Shown here piece by piece: positions 21,537 through 33,077 of a DNA stretch of 64,000 nt. A program made the position numbers and the translations under genes. A model generated the notes under the pieces. That model saw only the letters and a list, made by a program, of their open reading frames with translations. It made no database searches and was not told the DNA's origin. This DNA is from Lepidurus packardi (Eukaryota > Arthropoda > Branchiopoda > Notostraca > Triopsidae): assembly GCA_023053545.1 (NCBI GenBank), contig JAKZAN010000002.1, forward strand, positions 1,100,375 to 1,164,374. The letters are read 5' to 3'. The first letter of the stretch is position 1. Every line of letters begins with the position of its first letter.

Positions 21537-21724
21537 CCTATAGTCAAGCAATCGCTAGCCGTCTAATAAGCTCTGATAACTGTTTAGCAAAGTAAATGCA
21601 AACATGGACCAGAACTATTTCCACTCTATGCATATCGTTTTGACTTATAAGTTTCAAGTTAAAGCATAATGTAAACGTCAAAGACCATAAGGTCAACATT
21701 TTGTAATGTGAAAGAACACAAAAC

Positions 21725-22330
21725 ATTTCGTTGAAATTTCTACCTTGATCTGTGTGCAGTTGCTCTGGAGCCCGGAACCGACACACAAACTCGTTGAGGA
21801 ACTTATCGGCAATCGTCTCGGCTTCTTGATTAGGAATGGGGTACGCCTCTAGCCATTTGGTGAATAAATCGCCAGCAACGAGAATGCCCTACTTCGCTTC
21901 AGCGAAGGACCCAATTTATCCATTGCCACGATTTCGCCAAGCCGTTTGGCAGACAAGGATCTTAAAAGGGCACAGCTCTTCTGCTGTGGCGGGTTGCTCT
22001 GCCCACAGGTGCAGAGCACTTCTTGCACCACGCCATCACATCTTCCTGCACTTTGGGCCAGTAGAACCTCTGCTTTAACTTGAGTATGGTACGCCCTACA
22101 CCCATGTAAGCAGCTGTTGCATCATTATGACAAGTCCTTAACAGAATGCTCGAGGAACCAGGGGTAGGAGACGTTTCACCTCTTCGCGAACCCACTTCCG
22201 GTACAGCCTTTCTTTACTCTGTTTGTACTCCGCGCTGGTTAGAGGCGTGGATAAACAAGTTCCGACCAATCCTGTCCACTCAGCGAATGCCCTTCAGCTT
22301 CAGACCATAAGGAGAGGCATGCATGCTACC
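21725..22330 (-). pseudogene. Gypsy-type integrase fragment
   Basis: On the minus strand the order is RLYRKWVREEVKRLLP, RTCHNDATAAYMGVGRTI and LKQRFYWPKVQEDVMAWCKK (H2C2 zinc-binding part), then pieces of the core such as AYPIPNQEAETIADKF and LHTDQGRNF. This is the order in Gypsy integrases. Frameshifts occur throughout, and the fragment ends abruptly after the DQG motif. No LTRs were seen. Confidence 0.75.
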
Positions 22331-22670
22331 TCTGTATGCTCTGTGAAGCGCCGCTCCCATAAGAGCCTTTTGCGTTGACGACTCCACAAAAAAACCTCTT
22401 CCAAAAGCAGAATGTTCCAGATTCCATAAACGTTATCATTATTTGTCCCACTTGCTTTGTTTTTTTGTGTTTGTTAATTTTAAGACACGGCTGCCATCTG
22501 TCATCTTGATCCGAATTTTGTTGTTAGTGCCGAGTGTGCGAAGCGAAGTGGCACCGCATCGTAGTCTGCTGCTTTCTCAATAGGTGTCGCAATGTATGTA
22601 TCTGGCTGCCTTCGACCTAACACGAATTCACATGATTACATTGAATTATGAAATTGAATTATGGATTGAA
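22331..22670. other. Intergenic, nothing recognised
   Basis: There is no open frame with a recognisable domain and no repeat structure. Confidence 0.4.
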
Positions 22671-23316
22671 TTATGAAAGTTGGTTGCCTGCCGCCCAGTT
22701 ATCAGTAATAACTAAGGCTTCTTTAATGGCAAACAATATGCCTGCCACTATTGACAACCACCGAGGAAGAGTGAAACAACAGGAGTTACTGCCAGCTTCA
22801 ATGTGTACTCCTGATCGAGAATAGCCGTCTTCATCTTTGTCTGCTCTTTCTGTATGCACAGTTTGGGCTTTTGGTTCCTGTACTGGCTGTTTTGTACTGG
22901 CTTTCGGTTCCTTCCCTACAGGTTTTGTTCTCTTTGCCGTTTTCTTCGAATGCTTACTTATCCTTTTTTGATAGAACCTTTTCAAAACTTTCTTTATCTT
23001 TAACCAATTTTACGGAGGAGTTCCCTTACATCGAGTTTTTTGTAGCTGATGCTTCCGGAGTATACCCTTCCAGTAAATCATCCTCCGACCAATCCTCTGA
23101 ATCCGTGGCCCGAACTGACGATGGCATGAATCCGTTGTCCCCTATCCCCGATCGAGCCACATTGGAAAGCTTCCGCTTCTGTGGCTGAAACTGGTAGGGC
23201 TGAGCACCTTTAATTTTTGGCACAGGAATGCTAAAGCACCCATCAAATTCCGTCCCTTCATTCTCTAGAATATAGCTTCTGTCAAAACAGTCGCTTTCGT
23301 CCGAATTTTCTGCCAT
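22671..23316 (-). CDS. Hypothetical small protein(s), acidic then basic
   Basis: The first frame (23316 to 23026) encodes 96 residues starting MAENSDESDCF, rich in acidic residues, with a PYQFQPQKRK segment. A second frame (22985 to 22671) is Lys/Thr-rich and ends in a hydrophobic stretch (LSIVAGILFAIKEALVI). They may be two exons of one gene or a decayed locus; I could not find a clean joint. The PYxFxP motif resembles N-termini of small proteins I associate with Harbinger-like or P2X7-like repeat families, but this is weak. Function unknown. Confidence 0.3.
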
Positions 23317-23779
23317 TTTTTATTCAGGAATTTCTCTTTCTCGCTCCGTACACAAGAAACGCAGGGTCTTTGGTGCGGCCAGGATACATGTTTCACCGAT
23401 GCTGCGTCACAGGGCCAAGTGACCGCTCTGGGCCAATGGCAAAAATGCCCACTGAATCTTAAACATCTTGAATCTTAGACATAATCTTTTCTTAATATCG
23501 CAGTTATATTTCGCGTAGGCTACAAAGAAACAGCACCAAAAGCTTGATATTTTACTCTTTGTGTAAGGCAAAGTTGTTTCTTTGGTAGCAGTTGCCCTTT
23601 AAATTGTACGAGGGAGAGATTTGCAATAGGCTGCATGTAACGAAATAAATGTACCATAACGTGTTACTCTCAAAAACTTAATTATTTTGTTGTTAAATTA
23701 ATTTCTTGCCTTTCTTTTTTGTCAAATTAATCAACAAAGTCCAGATAATGGTGCGTAGGAATTCGAGCGGCTTATTATA
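23317..23779. other. Intergenic, nothing recognised
   Basis: AT-rich sequence without a recognisable coding frame. It would include the 3' flank of the sulfotransferase gene. Confidence 0.4.
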
Positions 23780-25502
23780 TTAAATGTGTTTTACATATTC
23801 TTCATTGCTAATAGGTTGATAGCCAGCTTGCGTTAAAATATCATCAATGCTGTAGTCAAAAAATTCGAAATCCAAATGGTAACGTTGATAGACTCGCAGA
23901 ATAAGTTCCCTGGGTAGACTGGCATAATAATGCGTGCGTCGACTTTTTTCATTCGAAACAGGCTTTTTATTCAACCAAGGCACAGGAACTCGTTCATCCA
24001 ATCCAGTGCGTTGCCAAATGTACTATATTGCGAAAAGCAAGACGTCAAATCAAAGCGGAACTATGGATTAGATTCTAAAAGATCTTGAGATTACCGTGAA
24101 ATCCTCTTTGGTCGTCTCAGTTTTGCCTATAACGTGATAGCGTATATTACAAGGGGAACATTGCCGCCAGTAAGGCACCCAGTGAGCTTCCACTAATGGT
24201 TTACCTTATCGAATGAAGCGAAATTACATATCGATATTACATTACATTCTCGATATCGGTTTGGCATATCGATATTAGCTTTTCGAAACTAACCATGAAG
24301 GTTTGTTGATAGCACATACTCTAAGAACTCTTCAAACGTTGGGCCGGTGAACGAGGAAGAGTTCGTATCCAGTTTTGCCATAATTTTAGTTTTGTTTCTG
24401 GATTGTTTCTTTTCCCACCTATTATATATTTCTCCAAGCTGGGACATATCCTTTCTAGAATTATTCGTTTCTGTAATTTCTGGCTTCTGAATTGTGTGGC
24501 TGTGTAAAATTTGGCTCGCCAAGCCGAGCAGTCTTCTCTGTTTCTGGCCAGAATTCTTAGCTCTCTGTGCTAGAATGGCCTGCCCTTTTTGTTTGACTTT
24601 TTCAGGAAAACCTGGAAGGTTGGGAATAGGATGGACGATCATTTTGTCTATGTAGGCGGAAAGAAGTCTATCCATTGGGTGGCGCACGAACATAAACTTG
24701 AAGTACGTTTCATTCGCTCGAAGAAAGTCGTCTTCCGACTAAAGGGGGAAAAACGATTTTTGACAGGACGGTTCACCGAAAAAACTTTGTGATTTCAAAT
24801 TAGGAACACTCACTTCGGGAGTTAAGGAAAATCGCTTCTGATTTTGCTTTGTGTATTTCCCGTTTGCGAGATTAAAAGCTGCTACTATAGAAGACGACCC
24901 GACTTTGGGTAGACTACATGCCAAGACAGACAATGAATGAAGAAGGTATGCATTTCTTCTATCTGGTCGCTCAACTGGCGGATCTGCGTTAAGAAATTTG
25001 CAAGATATTTCAATTAACGAAATATTATGTCCTGTTAACCTGTGTTGCTAAATTTTAACCAACCTTCATCAATCAATGGATAGCCTGGAAGGAAGCGGAG
25101 CATGTTAACTGGCAAAACCGGTCCTTGACTAACTTTGTGTCGCTGACAAACATCCCGAATTCGGTCATTGCGTTGCTGATAGATAGTTGCTTGAGTTTTC
25201 ATCCAATCATTTGAAACTTTGGATGGGAGGAAATAGCTCGCTGTTTTCTCTTCTTCTGTTGGGTTAACTGTCTCTTCAGAGACGGATTTGCCAGACAGTG
25301 CACCATGTATTGACTTTTCCGTAGCAACAACACCATTTACAGTCGCGTTCAAGTCCTGAATGGAGTTAAGATCTTGACCACGTAAGGTTCTCTCTTTTGC
25401 CAGGAAAAGATTAGCACCAACTATTGTACACGCAAGTATGACCAGCCACTGTTTCACAGTCACAAAAGATACTTTCCGCATAACGAAATTTGTCATCCAC
25501 AT
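23780..25502 (-). CDS. Carbohydrate sulfotransferase (CHST8-14 type), five exons
   Basis: Exons run 25502-25040, 24983-24814, 24738-24294, 24192-24095 and 24022-23780, all with GT-AG introns in frame (1419 nt, 472 residues). The protein is a predicted Golgi type II membrane enzyme: short basic tail, membrane anchor KQWLVILACTIVGANLFLA near residue 17, stem, then catalytic domain. The 5'-phosphosulfate loop is CSLPKVGSSSI and the 3'-phosphate site is MFVRHPMDRLLSAY. HWVPYWRQCSPCNIRYHVIG and the C-terminal YYASLPRELILRVYQRYHLDF are typical of the chondroitin/dermatan/HNK-1 sulfotransferase family. It should transfer sulfate from PAPS to a glycan; which glycan cannot be told. I chose the first ATG in the open frame; the frame extends a little upstream, so an additional 5' exon is possible. 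Confidence 0.88.
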
Positions 25503-25553
25503 ACTGACAGGTTTATTAAACAGACTTGGTTCTGTCTCCAAAACGCACCACAC

Positions 25554-26785
25554 ATTTGAAGATACTGAAACCGTCGTTCTAAGGAAGCCGCCTGTTCTAA
25601 TATAGGTTCAATGTACGGGGCTCGGAGATGCCGTGTTTTGTCCCACAACAAACTGGTTTCATAGACCTTGAACTCTCTTTCGTTCTTACCAGTTCTGAAA
25701 AGAAGACATTCCCATGCATTTTTCGAAACGAAGTCGCTTTTCTAGTACACATTTGACTATAACATTTAACAACTATTTTCGCACTTTTTTGTTCATAAGT
25801 TTTCTAGATGAGCGCAGTAAAAAGAACGGTGTGCTTATCGTAGCACTGTTAGGAAAGTTCTTCGGAATCCCAACGTTCGTCTTCGGAGGAGAAACCTAGA
25901 CCTGGAAGCGGTTTTGAAAACTTTACGCCAAATAGATTTCCATGTGGAAAACGTTCGGTTTCTTCCTAATTCCATAGACGCATGCATTGACAAGTCAAGG
26001 CAAACACTGGCTTGGTTTCTGCCCCCCTTCTTCATGACTTGTTATGTGCCCATGCAAGTCGAAAAGCGTTCTATTTTCCTGAGAGGTGGACAGTCGTTTT
26101 TACTTAATTTCAAACGACAAATTATCAACCTCACCCTTCTGCCACCTCCTACCACGATCCCGTACGAAAATGTAAGCGGTTATAAAGGAAAGGTTATACA
26201 ATCCGATTTTCCGAACGTTAACTGATGCTATTTTCGGGTCAAGAAAGGCCGGCTAATCGACAGTTCAAGTCCCCTGTAAATACGCAGTTTAGTGGCAGTA
26301 TGCTACTGGTTTACTCACGATTATTCTGTATAATAACTGTATTGACACAGGTATATAACAGTCCATAAAATTGCGGGAAACAGTGCGTTAACTAGATGTT
26401 AACGTGAAAAATTCATCCTGTTCACCAATAATATCTTATTATAATTATTACTCTTAATAATGTATTTTGAAGGCACAAAAGTGGCAAACCCAAATTGCGA
26501 AGCGATTTGCGGAATGTATTTCTTCTTTAAGCACAACACAGTAATGAAAAACATTGGTAGCAAAAATTTATGGACACAATGTTAAGAACCAAAGTAAAAT
26601 TCACACAAACATAAGCACGAACAATTGAAATTTGGATGACTGTAGATCTAGATTATTAACGCTTCCTGTTGCTCTCGCTACTGCAACATAACCTATTGGA
26701 AGAAATAATTAAGTAATTTATAGAAACAAAAACACAAAATCTCTTACGTTTTTGCATGCTGAAATTTCCACCTTTGAGTTCTTCG
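25554..26785. repeat. Non-coding, with one copy of a dispersed repeat (25915-26170)
   Basis: The block at about 25915-26170 is similar to 28197-28445: both contain CATTG near the start, TTCATG(A/G)CTTGTTATGT, CCATGCAAG and CACCTCCTA(C/T)CACGAT in the same order. The rest holds no recognised gene. Confidence 0.5.
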
Positions 26786-27360
26786 TTATAAGTCTTGAGC
26801 GTTTGGTTCTGTTTTCAACCTCGCCACTTTGTCATTTAGCCTTCGTAGTTTGTCTTTCTTACTTTCCAACTCAGTTTCCAGGTCCCGGATACGTTTCCTG
26901 AAAGATTCCTGAGTAGACCTCTGATCGACTGGTATAGGTGATGGTGACATAGGTAAATTTCGTAATTCACTGTTGTCACGGGATCCCGGAGATGAGGATT
27001 GCCTATCGGGAGATTGATCACCAATGCGTGCTGTTGAAGCCCCTTTCGAACAAAACTTTTGTGTCGAAGTGTTGGCTTCCTTGGCCAATTTTGTCTCATC
27101 ATGTAAAAAAGCAGTAATTAGTATTCTGCACAATATTATTAATACGATGATGATCAACTTACTTCCGATGGCTAGAACTCTTGCAGAAAACGTTCTAGTT
27201 TTCCGCTCTTCTTCGAAAACGGCCACTCCGCATGTTTAATACTATACAGATTTTTCAGACATCTTCTGTCGATTACGTGTTTCACTTCTAGTACACTATA
27301 GTTTTGTTTTTCATTTTTGCTATTGTTTACCCAATAGATCAAAGCGTATGCCATCTTCAC
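26786..27360 (-). CDS. Hypothetical gene or gene remnant with coiled coil
   Basis: A frame opening MAYALIYWVNNSKNEKQN (ATG near 27354) runs about 60 residues to a stop at 27172. It looks like the short N-terminal module that precedes BEN or coiled-coil regions in some invertebrate proteins. A second open stretch (to 26786) ends in a charged coiled coil, ESFRKRIRDLETELESKKDK. A strong donor (GAA/GTAAGT near 27160) and an acceptor (TTGTGCAG near 27115) lie between them, but the frames do not join cleanly. It is either incomplete in my reading or decayed. Function unknown. Confidence 0.35.
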
Positions 27361-28524
27361 GAAACGTAAGTTGCCAGTTGACTTTTACTTACTAGTAACC
27401 TCGTAGTTATCAATACTAAACTGTAAGATCATTACCGAGCAACCGAAGATGTAATTAAGCCTCCTGAGTCTGTTTTACCTTCGAAATGGGTGAAAGGTCT
27501 TGGAACAAATCGCTGTCTAAGGTATAATAATCCCTATTGCGGGTAAGTCTCATTTTACCTGGTTACCTTTCACCTATTCTAAGTGATTAGTTCCCGCTCT
27601 TTCACCACTTCATGAAGGTAAATCAGCTGGAGAGGCTTAGTTAGATCTCTGCGTTTTGATCGTTGAAGATTTTACTGTTGAGGTACAGTACGTAACAAGA
27701 ACCTTGTCTTGGGTTCATCAACTTTCGTTGATGCGAATCGTTAAAATTTGTACTTTCTTTCACTCCTTTAGCTGGGAAAAATTAATTATTCGTAAACTGA
27801 CACAGAAGTGCAATTTATAACCATGGGATACATTACACATGTTTGTAAATAATCCGGAGAACGTGTTGCACTTTTGGCGTGGAAATCTAACAGTGTTCAA
27901 GTCTGAAACTACTACGCTATATAAATATACTACTATATTGGCTGCGGTGGTATCAACTGTATTTTTGTTGTCTACACTTGCTTTGGATTCCGTGCTTATA
28001 AAGAAATGTAATTTTTGAGTAAAAGATCATTTAAGCTTTTAATAGGGCTTTCAATTAGAACCTGGCTCTAAATCTGTATTAAGACTCTTTTCAATTTCAA
28101 ACGGATTCAAATTTGAATTCAAACAAAGAATTCAAAAGAAAGACAAATCGGAGTAATGCTAGATTCCCCCCACCCCCTTCCTCTAACTTCATATACAGCA
28201 CGTGCAAGGTTGTAAAGCTGACTAGAAACGTTCGATTTCCACCCTCTTCCCTATACGCAAGCATTGGATTGGTTTCTCCTCCTCCTTCATGGCTTGTTAT
28301 GTCCCCATGCAAGACTATTTAAGCTATCGAAAAACGTTCGATTTTTCCTAAGAGGTGGACGTTGCACCCGTTTGGGCCAGTTTTAAGCTCCAATTTACGA
28401 ACCTCCCCCTCCCTTTTTCCACCTCCTATCACGATATACCGACAAGATGCTCTCTTCTGAAGTGAAAATCTAACAGTTTGAAGTCTGAAACAACAACACT
28501 GTAGAAATGTACTATAAGGTTGCA
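27361..28524. repeat. Non-coding, second copy of the dispersed repeat (28197-28445)
   Basis: It contains the partner of the repeat at 25915-26170. Near 27960-28045 there is a diverged relative of the 99-bp unit that is tandemly duplicated at 28525-28722 (ACTTGCTTTGGATTCCGTGC and TATAAAGAAATGTAATTTT). No gene recognised. Confidence 0.5.
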
Positions 28525-28722
28525 TCAACCTTGTTTTCGTTTTCAATGCTTGCTTTGGATTTTTTGCTTATAAAGAAATATAATTTTAAGCAAAAGATAA
28601 CAGCTTTTAATAATTCAGTACAGTCAACCTTGTTTTCGTTTTCAATGCTTGCTTTGGATTTTTTGCTTATAAAGAAATATAATTTTAAGCAAAAGATAAC
28701 AGCTTTTAATAATTCAGTACAG
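28525..28722 (+). repeat. Perfect 99-bp tandem duplication
   Basis: Two head-to-tail copies (28525-28623 and 28624-28722) begin TCAACCTTGTTTTCG and end AATTCAGTACAG. I see no difference between them. The second copy ends in the CAG that begins the adjoining Tigger-like element. Confidence 0.9.
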
Positions 28723-29342
28723 TAGGCGCCGCTTCTTACTGGTTCTAAGAATCAGCCGCTTATAAGAACAAAATGTTAATGGACCGATTCAAAATGATAA
28801 AACACATAGTATTTTCACCGGTTATAAGAATCACATTTTCGGATATAAGAATCAATTTCAAAAGAATCTTCGGATTTACAGTAACCAAACTACAGTAGTG
28901 AAAGCTATGGTGACTTTGCATATTGACCAATGACATTGCTTTTATGTCGTTTTGACTAATCCTGTCATTTCCTACTACGCTTAGGGGGAAATCCCTTCTA
29001 AACTCCCCAGTCAAATAACCGAACAGGTTATTCAATTGAATGACCAGTTCTGTTATTTGACTGGATAAAATAGAACCTTACCTATAAAGAACCTTATCTA
29101 TAAGCGTTCAGGACCAGGCTTCAGAGGCGCAGTGTTAGTTGTGTTTTTTGAACTCGTGGTTAAAAATGGGGACGAACACGAAAAGAGTTGATTTAAATTG
29201 AAAAGAGAAGTTGTGGCTCATTGAAACTTACGACAAGTTAAACTTAAAATATTTGCCACTATATATACACATATTTCCGATTTTCGGTTATAAGAATTAA
29301 AAGTTGGCTGGACAAACGTGATCCTTATAAGTGTCCCCTACG
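28720..29342. mobile_element. Tigger/pogo-like non-autonomous element
   Basis: It starts CAGTAGGCGCCGCTTCTTA after TA and ends with the inverse of a related sequence (reverse complement CGTAGGGGACACTTATAAGG) before TA. Its interior matches the element at 30757-31485 (GGACCGATTCAAAATGATAAAA, AATGACATTGCTTTTATGTCG). It includes a start-like ATGGGGACGAACACGAAAAG but no open transposase. Confidence 0.7.
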
Positions 29343-29361
29343 TAATTCAAATAAAACCTGG

Positions 29362-29765
29362 CTTTAAAGGCGTCCGTACACATTGGATGTTTTAGCGCAA
29401 GCTCCTTGCCGTACGCGTTGTCAGGATTTTGAAAAACGCCTCTCTGGAACTTCCTCGAAGATAAAATATCTTTGGATTGGAAGTTTTTAGTCCGCAGGGA
29501 CAGAGTCCCAAAAACTTGCGATGTGTACGCGTAACTTTCTCGTCTAGTAGAAAGTTTTCTAAATCGTCAAAAATCAGAATCGACCTTGACTTTTAGCGCG
29601 TTCCGTTCAAAAGTAAAATGGCTTCTAGAAGCGCTCCTTTGACTAAGTGATTAGGGTCTCAGAGACTCAAATGCCTAAACGCTTAACACATTGGAATCTC
29701 AACCGGGAGGAAGTTCCGGGAAGGAGCTTCCGCTAAAACTTCCAATATGTACGGCCGCCTTAAAA
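29362..29765. mobile_element. MITE-like element with about 45-bp inverted ends
   Basis: The left end reads AAAGGCGTCCGTACACATTG ... TTTTAGCGCAAGCTCCTTG. The right end, reverse-complemented, reads AAGGCGGCCGTACATATTGG ... TTTTAGCGGAAGCTCCTTC. The element is about 400 bp with no coding frame. The target duplication is ambiguous (TTA or TTAA), so the superfamily is open. Confidence 0.65.
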
Positions 29766-30756
29766 TAATAAGAAGAAAACGTACAGTACATATGATTAAA
29801 AGCAACTGTTGACTTGCTTTGATAGGTTTGTACGAGCAGTAAACTAAAGGTTTGTTTTGAGCAGATTTGCGTATTAGAGTAAAACGAGGGCGATGAAAAG
29901 AACAAACAGGATGTGGACATTGTTACGCAGGTGGTGTTAAAATAATAATAATAAAAAAACATAATACCTAAGAGACTTTAGAGAGTTTAGATGCTCCTTC
30001 TGGCCAGCCTCGGTATCCGCAGGAGTTGCAAAATATATCAAAAATTGTACTTCCCTATGCAATATAATCGAATTGTATTATGACAGTAAAGCAAGTGAGG
30101 TATTTGTCTAAAGAAGTGGGTTCATCTGTGTTAATATTTTTTTTCCATATATTTTTTTTCCATAGAGTTCTAAGGTCTAAAATTTCTAAATAAATCATTT
30201 ATACAAAAAACGAACCTAGTTCTATAGCTTAATTAAGGAACTCGTATACCTTAGCTCGGCATAGCCGGTTAGCAAAACCAGTGCCTTTCATGAAAACATT
30301 ATTTGACAGTAGTCTTGAGCTTGCTAACAAGTAGTGCACAACCAATGCAAATTTTTTTCCAATGAGTAATAAATTATTAATATGCTAATAAATTTTTTAA
30401 CTATGAGAAATAGGTTACCTAAAAATCTGTCCTTTGGTTGTGCACTAGCTGCTAAGAAAAAAAACTTTTTTTCAATTTGCTTTCAAATCTGACAAGCCGT
30501 TTTCGAGAAACCTTGTTTCGAAAGTTTGACGACTTGATTTGGGGCACTGTGCTACTACAGCAAACTGTGGTGACAAATTGTACTTTTTAGAAGCAAAACA
30601 AGCGTAGGAACGTTGCCAGCAATTAGCAATCTATTTCTTTTCTTACTTTCTTACTCAAGGCTTTCGCAAAACAATAACAAACATCAGTGCCATCTGTGAC
30701 TCTTTCCCATCAATAAGTTAAGGGATACGGGAGCCTTAATATGTCTAAAAAATCTA
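29766..30756. other. Intergenic, AT-rich, nothing recognised
   Basis: There is no recognisable gene and no clear repeat structure. Confidence 0.4.
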
Positions 30757-31485
30757 CAGTAGATGCCGCTTATTGCAATCACTGATTATTAGAATCAACC
30801 ACTTTAGGAAATCAAATTCTAAAGGACCGATTCCAAATGATAAAATTCACAGAATTTTCATCCGTTTTTAGAATGACACTTTCGGATATTAGAATCCATT
30901 CCAAAAGAACCTTCACGTGTATTTTAACCAAACTACAGTTGTGATTGCTACGTGGACTTTCCATATTGACCAATGACAATGCTTTTACGTCGTTTTGACC
31001 AATCCTGTCATTTCCAGCCTGCTTCTATGCTTAGGGGAAAATCCCCTCCACATTCCCCAGTCGTCTTGCAAACCCTATCTAGCGTAGGAGTAGGCACCAG
31101 AGGCGCAATGTTAGTTGTGATTTAGACGTGTAGTTATGCAAAAATGGCGACGAACAAGAAATGAGTTCATTTAAATGTGAAATAGAAGTTGCGACTCATT
31201 GAAACTAAAGACATCCTAAATTTAAAAGATTTGCTAGAAGGGGAATAGGCCGTTAAATTAGGAATTCCTAAATCATCTCTATCAAAATTCTTGAAAAATT
31301 GTTACGAAATAAACAATAGTGGGTATTGTGAATCTAGAAAAAGGAAACGTGTAGGAAAGTGTCAAAAAATAGACGATGCTTCTTTTCTTTGGTGCATATT
31401 TCGGATTCTCGATAATTAGAATCTCCGTTTAAAAGAATCCATATTCACTTCAGAAAAGTAATCACAATAAGCGGCTTCTATACTG
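30757..31485 (+). mobile_element. Tigger/pogo-like element with transposase N-terminus remnant
   Basis: Inverted ends CAGTAGATGCCGCTTATTGC and (reverse complement) CAGTATAGAAGCCGCTTATT sit between TA dinucleotides. Inside, from about 31144, ATGGCGACGAACAAGAAATG leads, through stops, to KLRLIETKD, a helix-turn-helix AVKLGIPKSSLSKFLKN (about 31250) and RKRKRVGKCQKIDDA, the order seen in the CENP-B-type N-terminus of Tigger transposases. The DDE catalytic part is absent, so this is a deletion derivative. Confidence 0.8.
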
Positions 31486-31932
31486 TATGTATGTTCGAAA
31501 TTTAATGTTATCTTAACAGCTGTTTACTTCTTTGTTTAGTAACAATTTTTAACTAAGAAAACAATTAATGTATATGGTCAATAAATGTTTCATAAGCAGG
31601 CGAAAGCCTGCGCCAGTGTTTAGAAAAATAAACAAATGGAGAGGACAAGATGCTTACATAATTTTCAGAACGTAAGCGAAGCTGCATAGATGCTTTATAG
31701 CGGTAAGATTTTAGGAAAGTACATAACTTAACATCTTAACCTTCGCTTTATACTCGCGTCTTGCACTTTTTACTCTTCTTTTCTACCAAATTTGTACACC
31801 TGGCGTTATATTCAGACAGCGTTATACGTGAGTGTATGCGGTAATCCGGTTCTCTGGCACCTTCAACTTGCTTCGCTGGCTGTGGTCGGCGAATTTTATT
31901 ATTTTTAATTTTATTGAAGATTTTGGGCAGCC
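31486..31932. other. Intergenic, nothing recognised
   Basis: A short inverted GCAGGCGAAAGCCTGCGCC lies near 31598. A similar hairpin motif occurs near 37718 and 39612. Confidence 0.4.
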
Positions 31933-32791
31933 GGGATACTAACAGCTTTATCTAATCGTATCGGTGATGTTTGTTTTCTATGAATAATTTCGTGGTGGAT
32001 AGTACTAGTGGATTACAGATTTCTGCCGTTTTTCAACAAAATAGCTTATTTGATTCACATTCTTTAGCATTTTTATCTTATATTATTATTGTAGCAGCTA
32101 TAACTAAAAGAACTCTGATTCCGTTTTCAGCTTGGTTGCCAGCAGCTATAGCTGCTCCAACCCCTGTGTCAGCATTAGTACACTCATCTACTTTAGTAAC
32201 AGCAGGTGTCTATTTATTGATTCGATTTTATGATATATTAGTAGGAGCTTTAATATTAGATATTTTGTTGTGTTTGTCAGCTAGAAATATATTTATGCCG
32301 GGTATGGCAGCTCTATATGAATACGATTTTAAAAAAAAAATTATTGCTTTGTCAACTTTAAGCCAGCTCGGGTAATAATATTTTCTTTAGCAGCTGGGTT
32401 TCCTTTGTTAGCTTTTTTTTCATTTATTAATACATGCTTTATTTAAGGCTCTGTTATTTTTATGTGCAGGGGTGTTTATCCACCAAGTAGGAGAGTGGCA
32501 ATATATTCGTAAAGTAGGCGGTATTAGTTTTAGATTTACACTTACTAGAAGTTATTTTAATATAGCAAATTTAGCATTATGTGGAATACCTTTTTTAGCA
32601 GGATTTTATTCTAAAGATGCTATTATTCAATCAGCTTCAATAAATAATATAAAAGCTTTATTTTAGTCTTACTAATTTTTTCTACAGTTTTAACTGCTAT
32701 TTATTCACTTCGATTAGCTTATTTTTCTATGTTAATATTTCCGAGATTTAGTGTTTTATCAAATTTTTTGGATGAGGATTTTAATATTTAA
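31933..32791 (+). pseudogene. nad5: Numt: nad5 fragment
   Basis: With the invertebrate mitochondrial code (TGA as Trp), the reading includes [15 protein letters not shown] and [20 protein letters not shown], followed by [18 protein letters not shown]. This is NADH dehydrogenase subunit 5, missing its N-terminal third and C-terminus. Frame breaks occur near 32063, 32280-32310 and 32370-32440. Its strand is opposite to that of the neighbouring mitochondrial genes, as in the ancestral arthropod order. Confidence 0.92.
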
Positions 32792-32794
32792 AAT

Positions 32795-33075
32795 TAAAAT
32801 TCTTTACAACGAAAATGTAACGCTTTTTAAATAGACTATAGTGGCAAGAATACAAACGGAGTTTAACCGCTTAAAACAAAAGTGAGCAGCTCTGTTTTTT
32901 CCTTTATTTGCTTCTAACTTAAGGAAGACTAATATAGTACTTTTTGGATGTAAAGCAAATGTTATGCTTAACTACATCCCTACTTTGACCAATATTATAT
33001 TCCTTGGTTTCATTCATGGTATAACCCTATTAGTAAAATTAAAATAATAAATAATAAAGTGAACCCCCAATAAGG
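32795..33075 (-). pseudogene. Numt: decayed tRNA cluster between nad5 and nad3
   Basis: The region holds several short stem-loops. One minus-strand anticodon arm, TTACA-TTTTCGT-TGTAA near 32805-32821, has a TTC anticodon and suits trnE. Other tRNAs expected here (F, S1, N, R, A) could not be assigned with confidence. Confidence 0.45.
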
Positions 33076-33077
33076 AG

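Noticed and set aside
23026..23188. Plus-strand frame at 22871-23188 as a gene
   Set aside because: Antisense to the more protein-like acidic minus-strand frame and lacks any motif.
31971..32375. 134-residue frame as an intact nuclear gene
   Set aside because: It is part of the nad5 numt and is open only over a limited stretch; the surrounding mitochondrial frame is broken.
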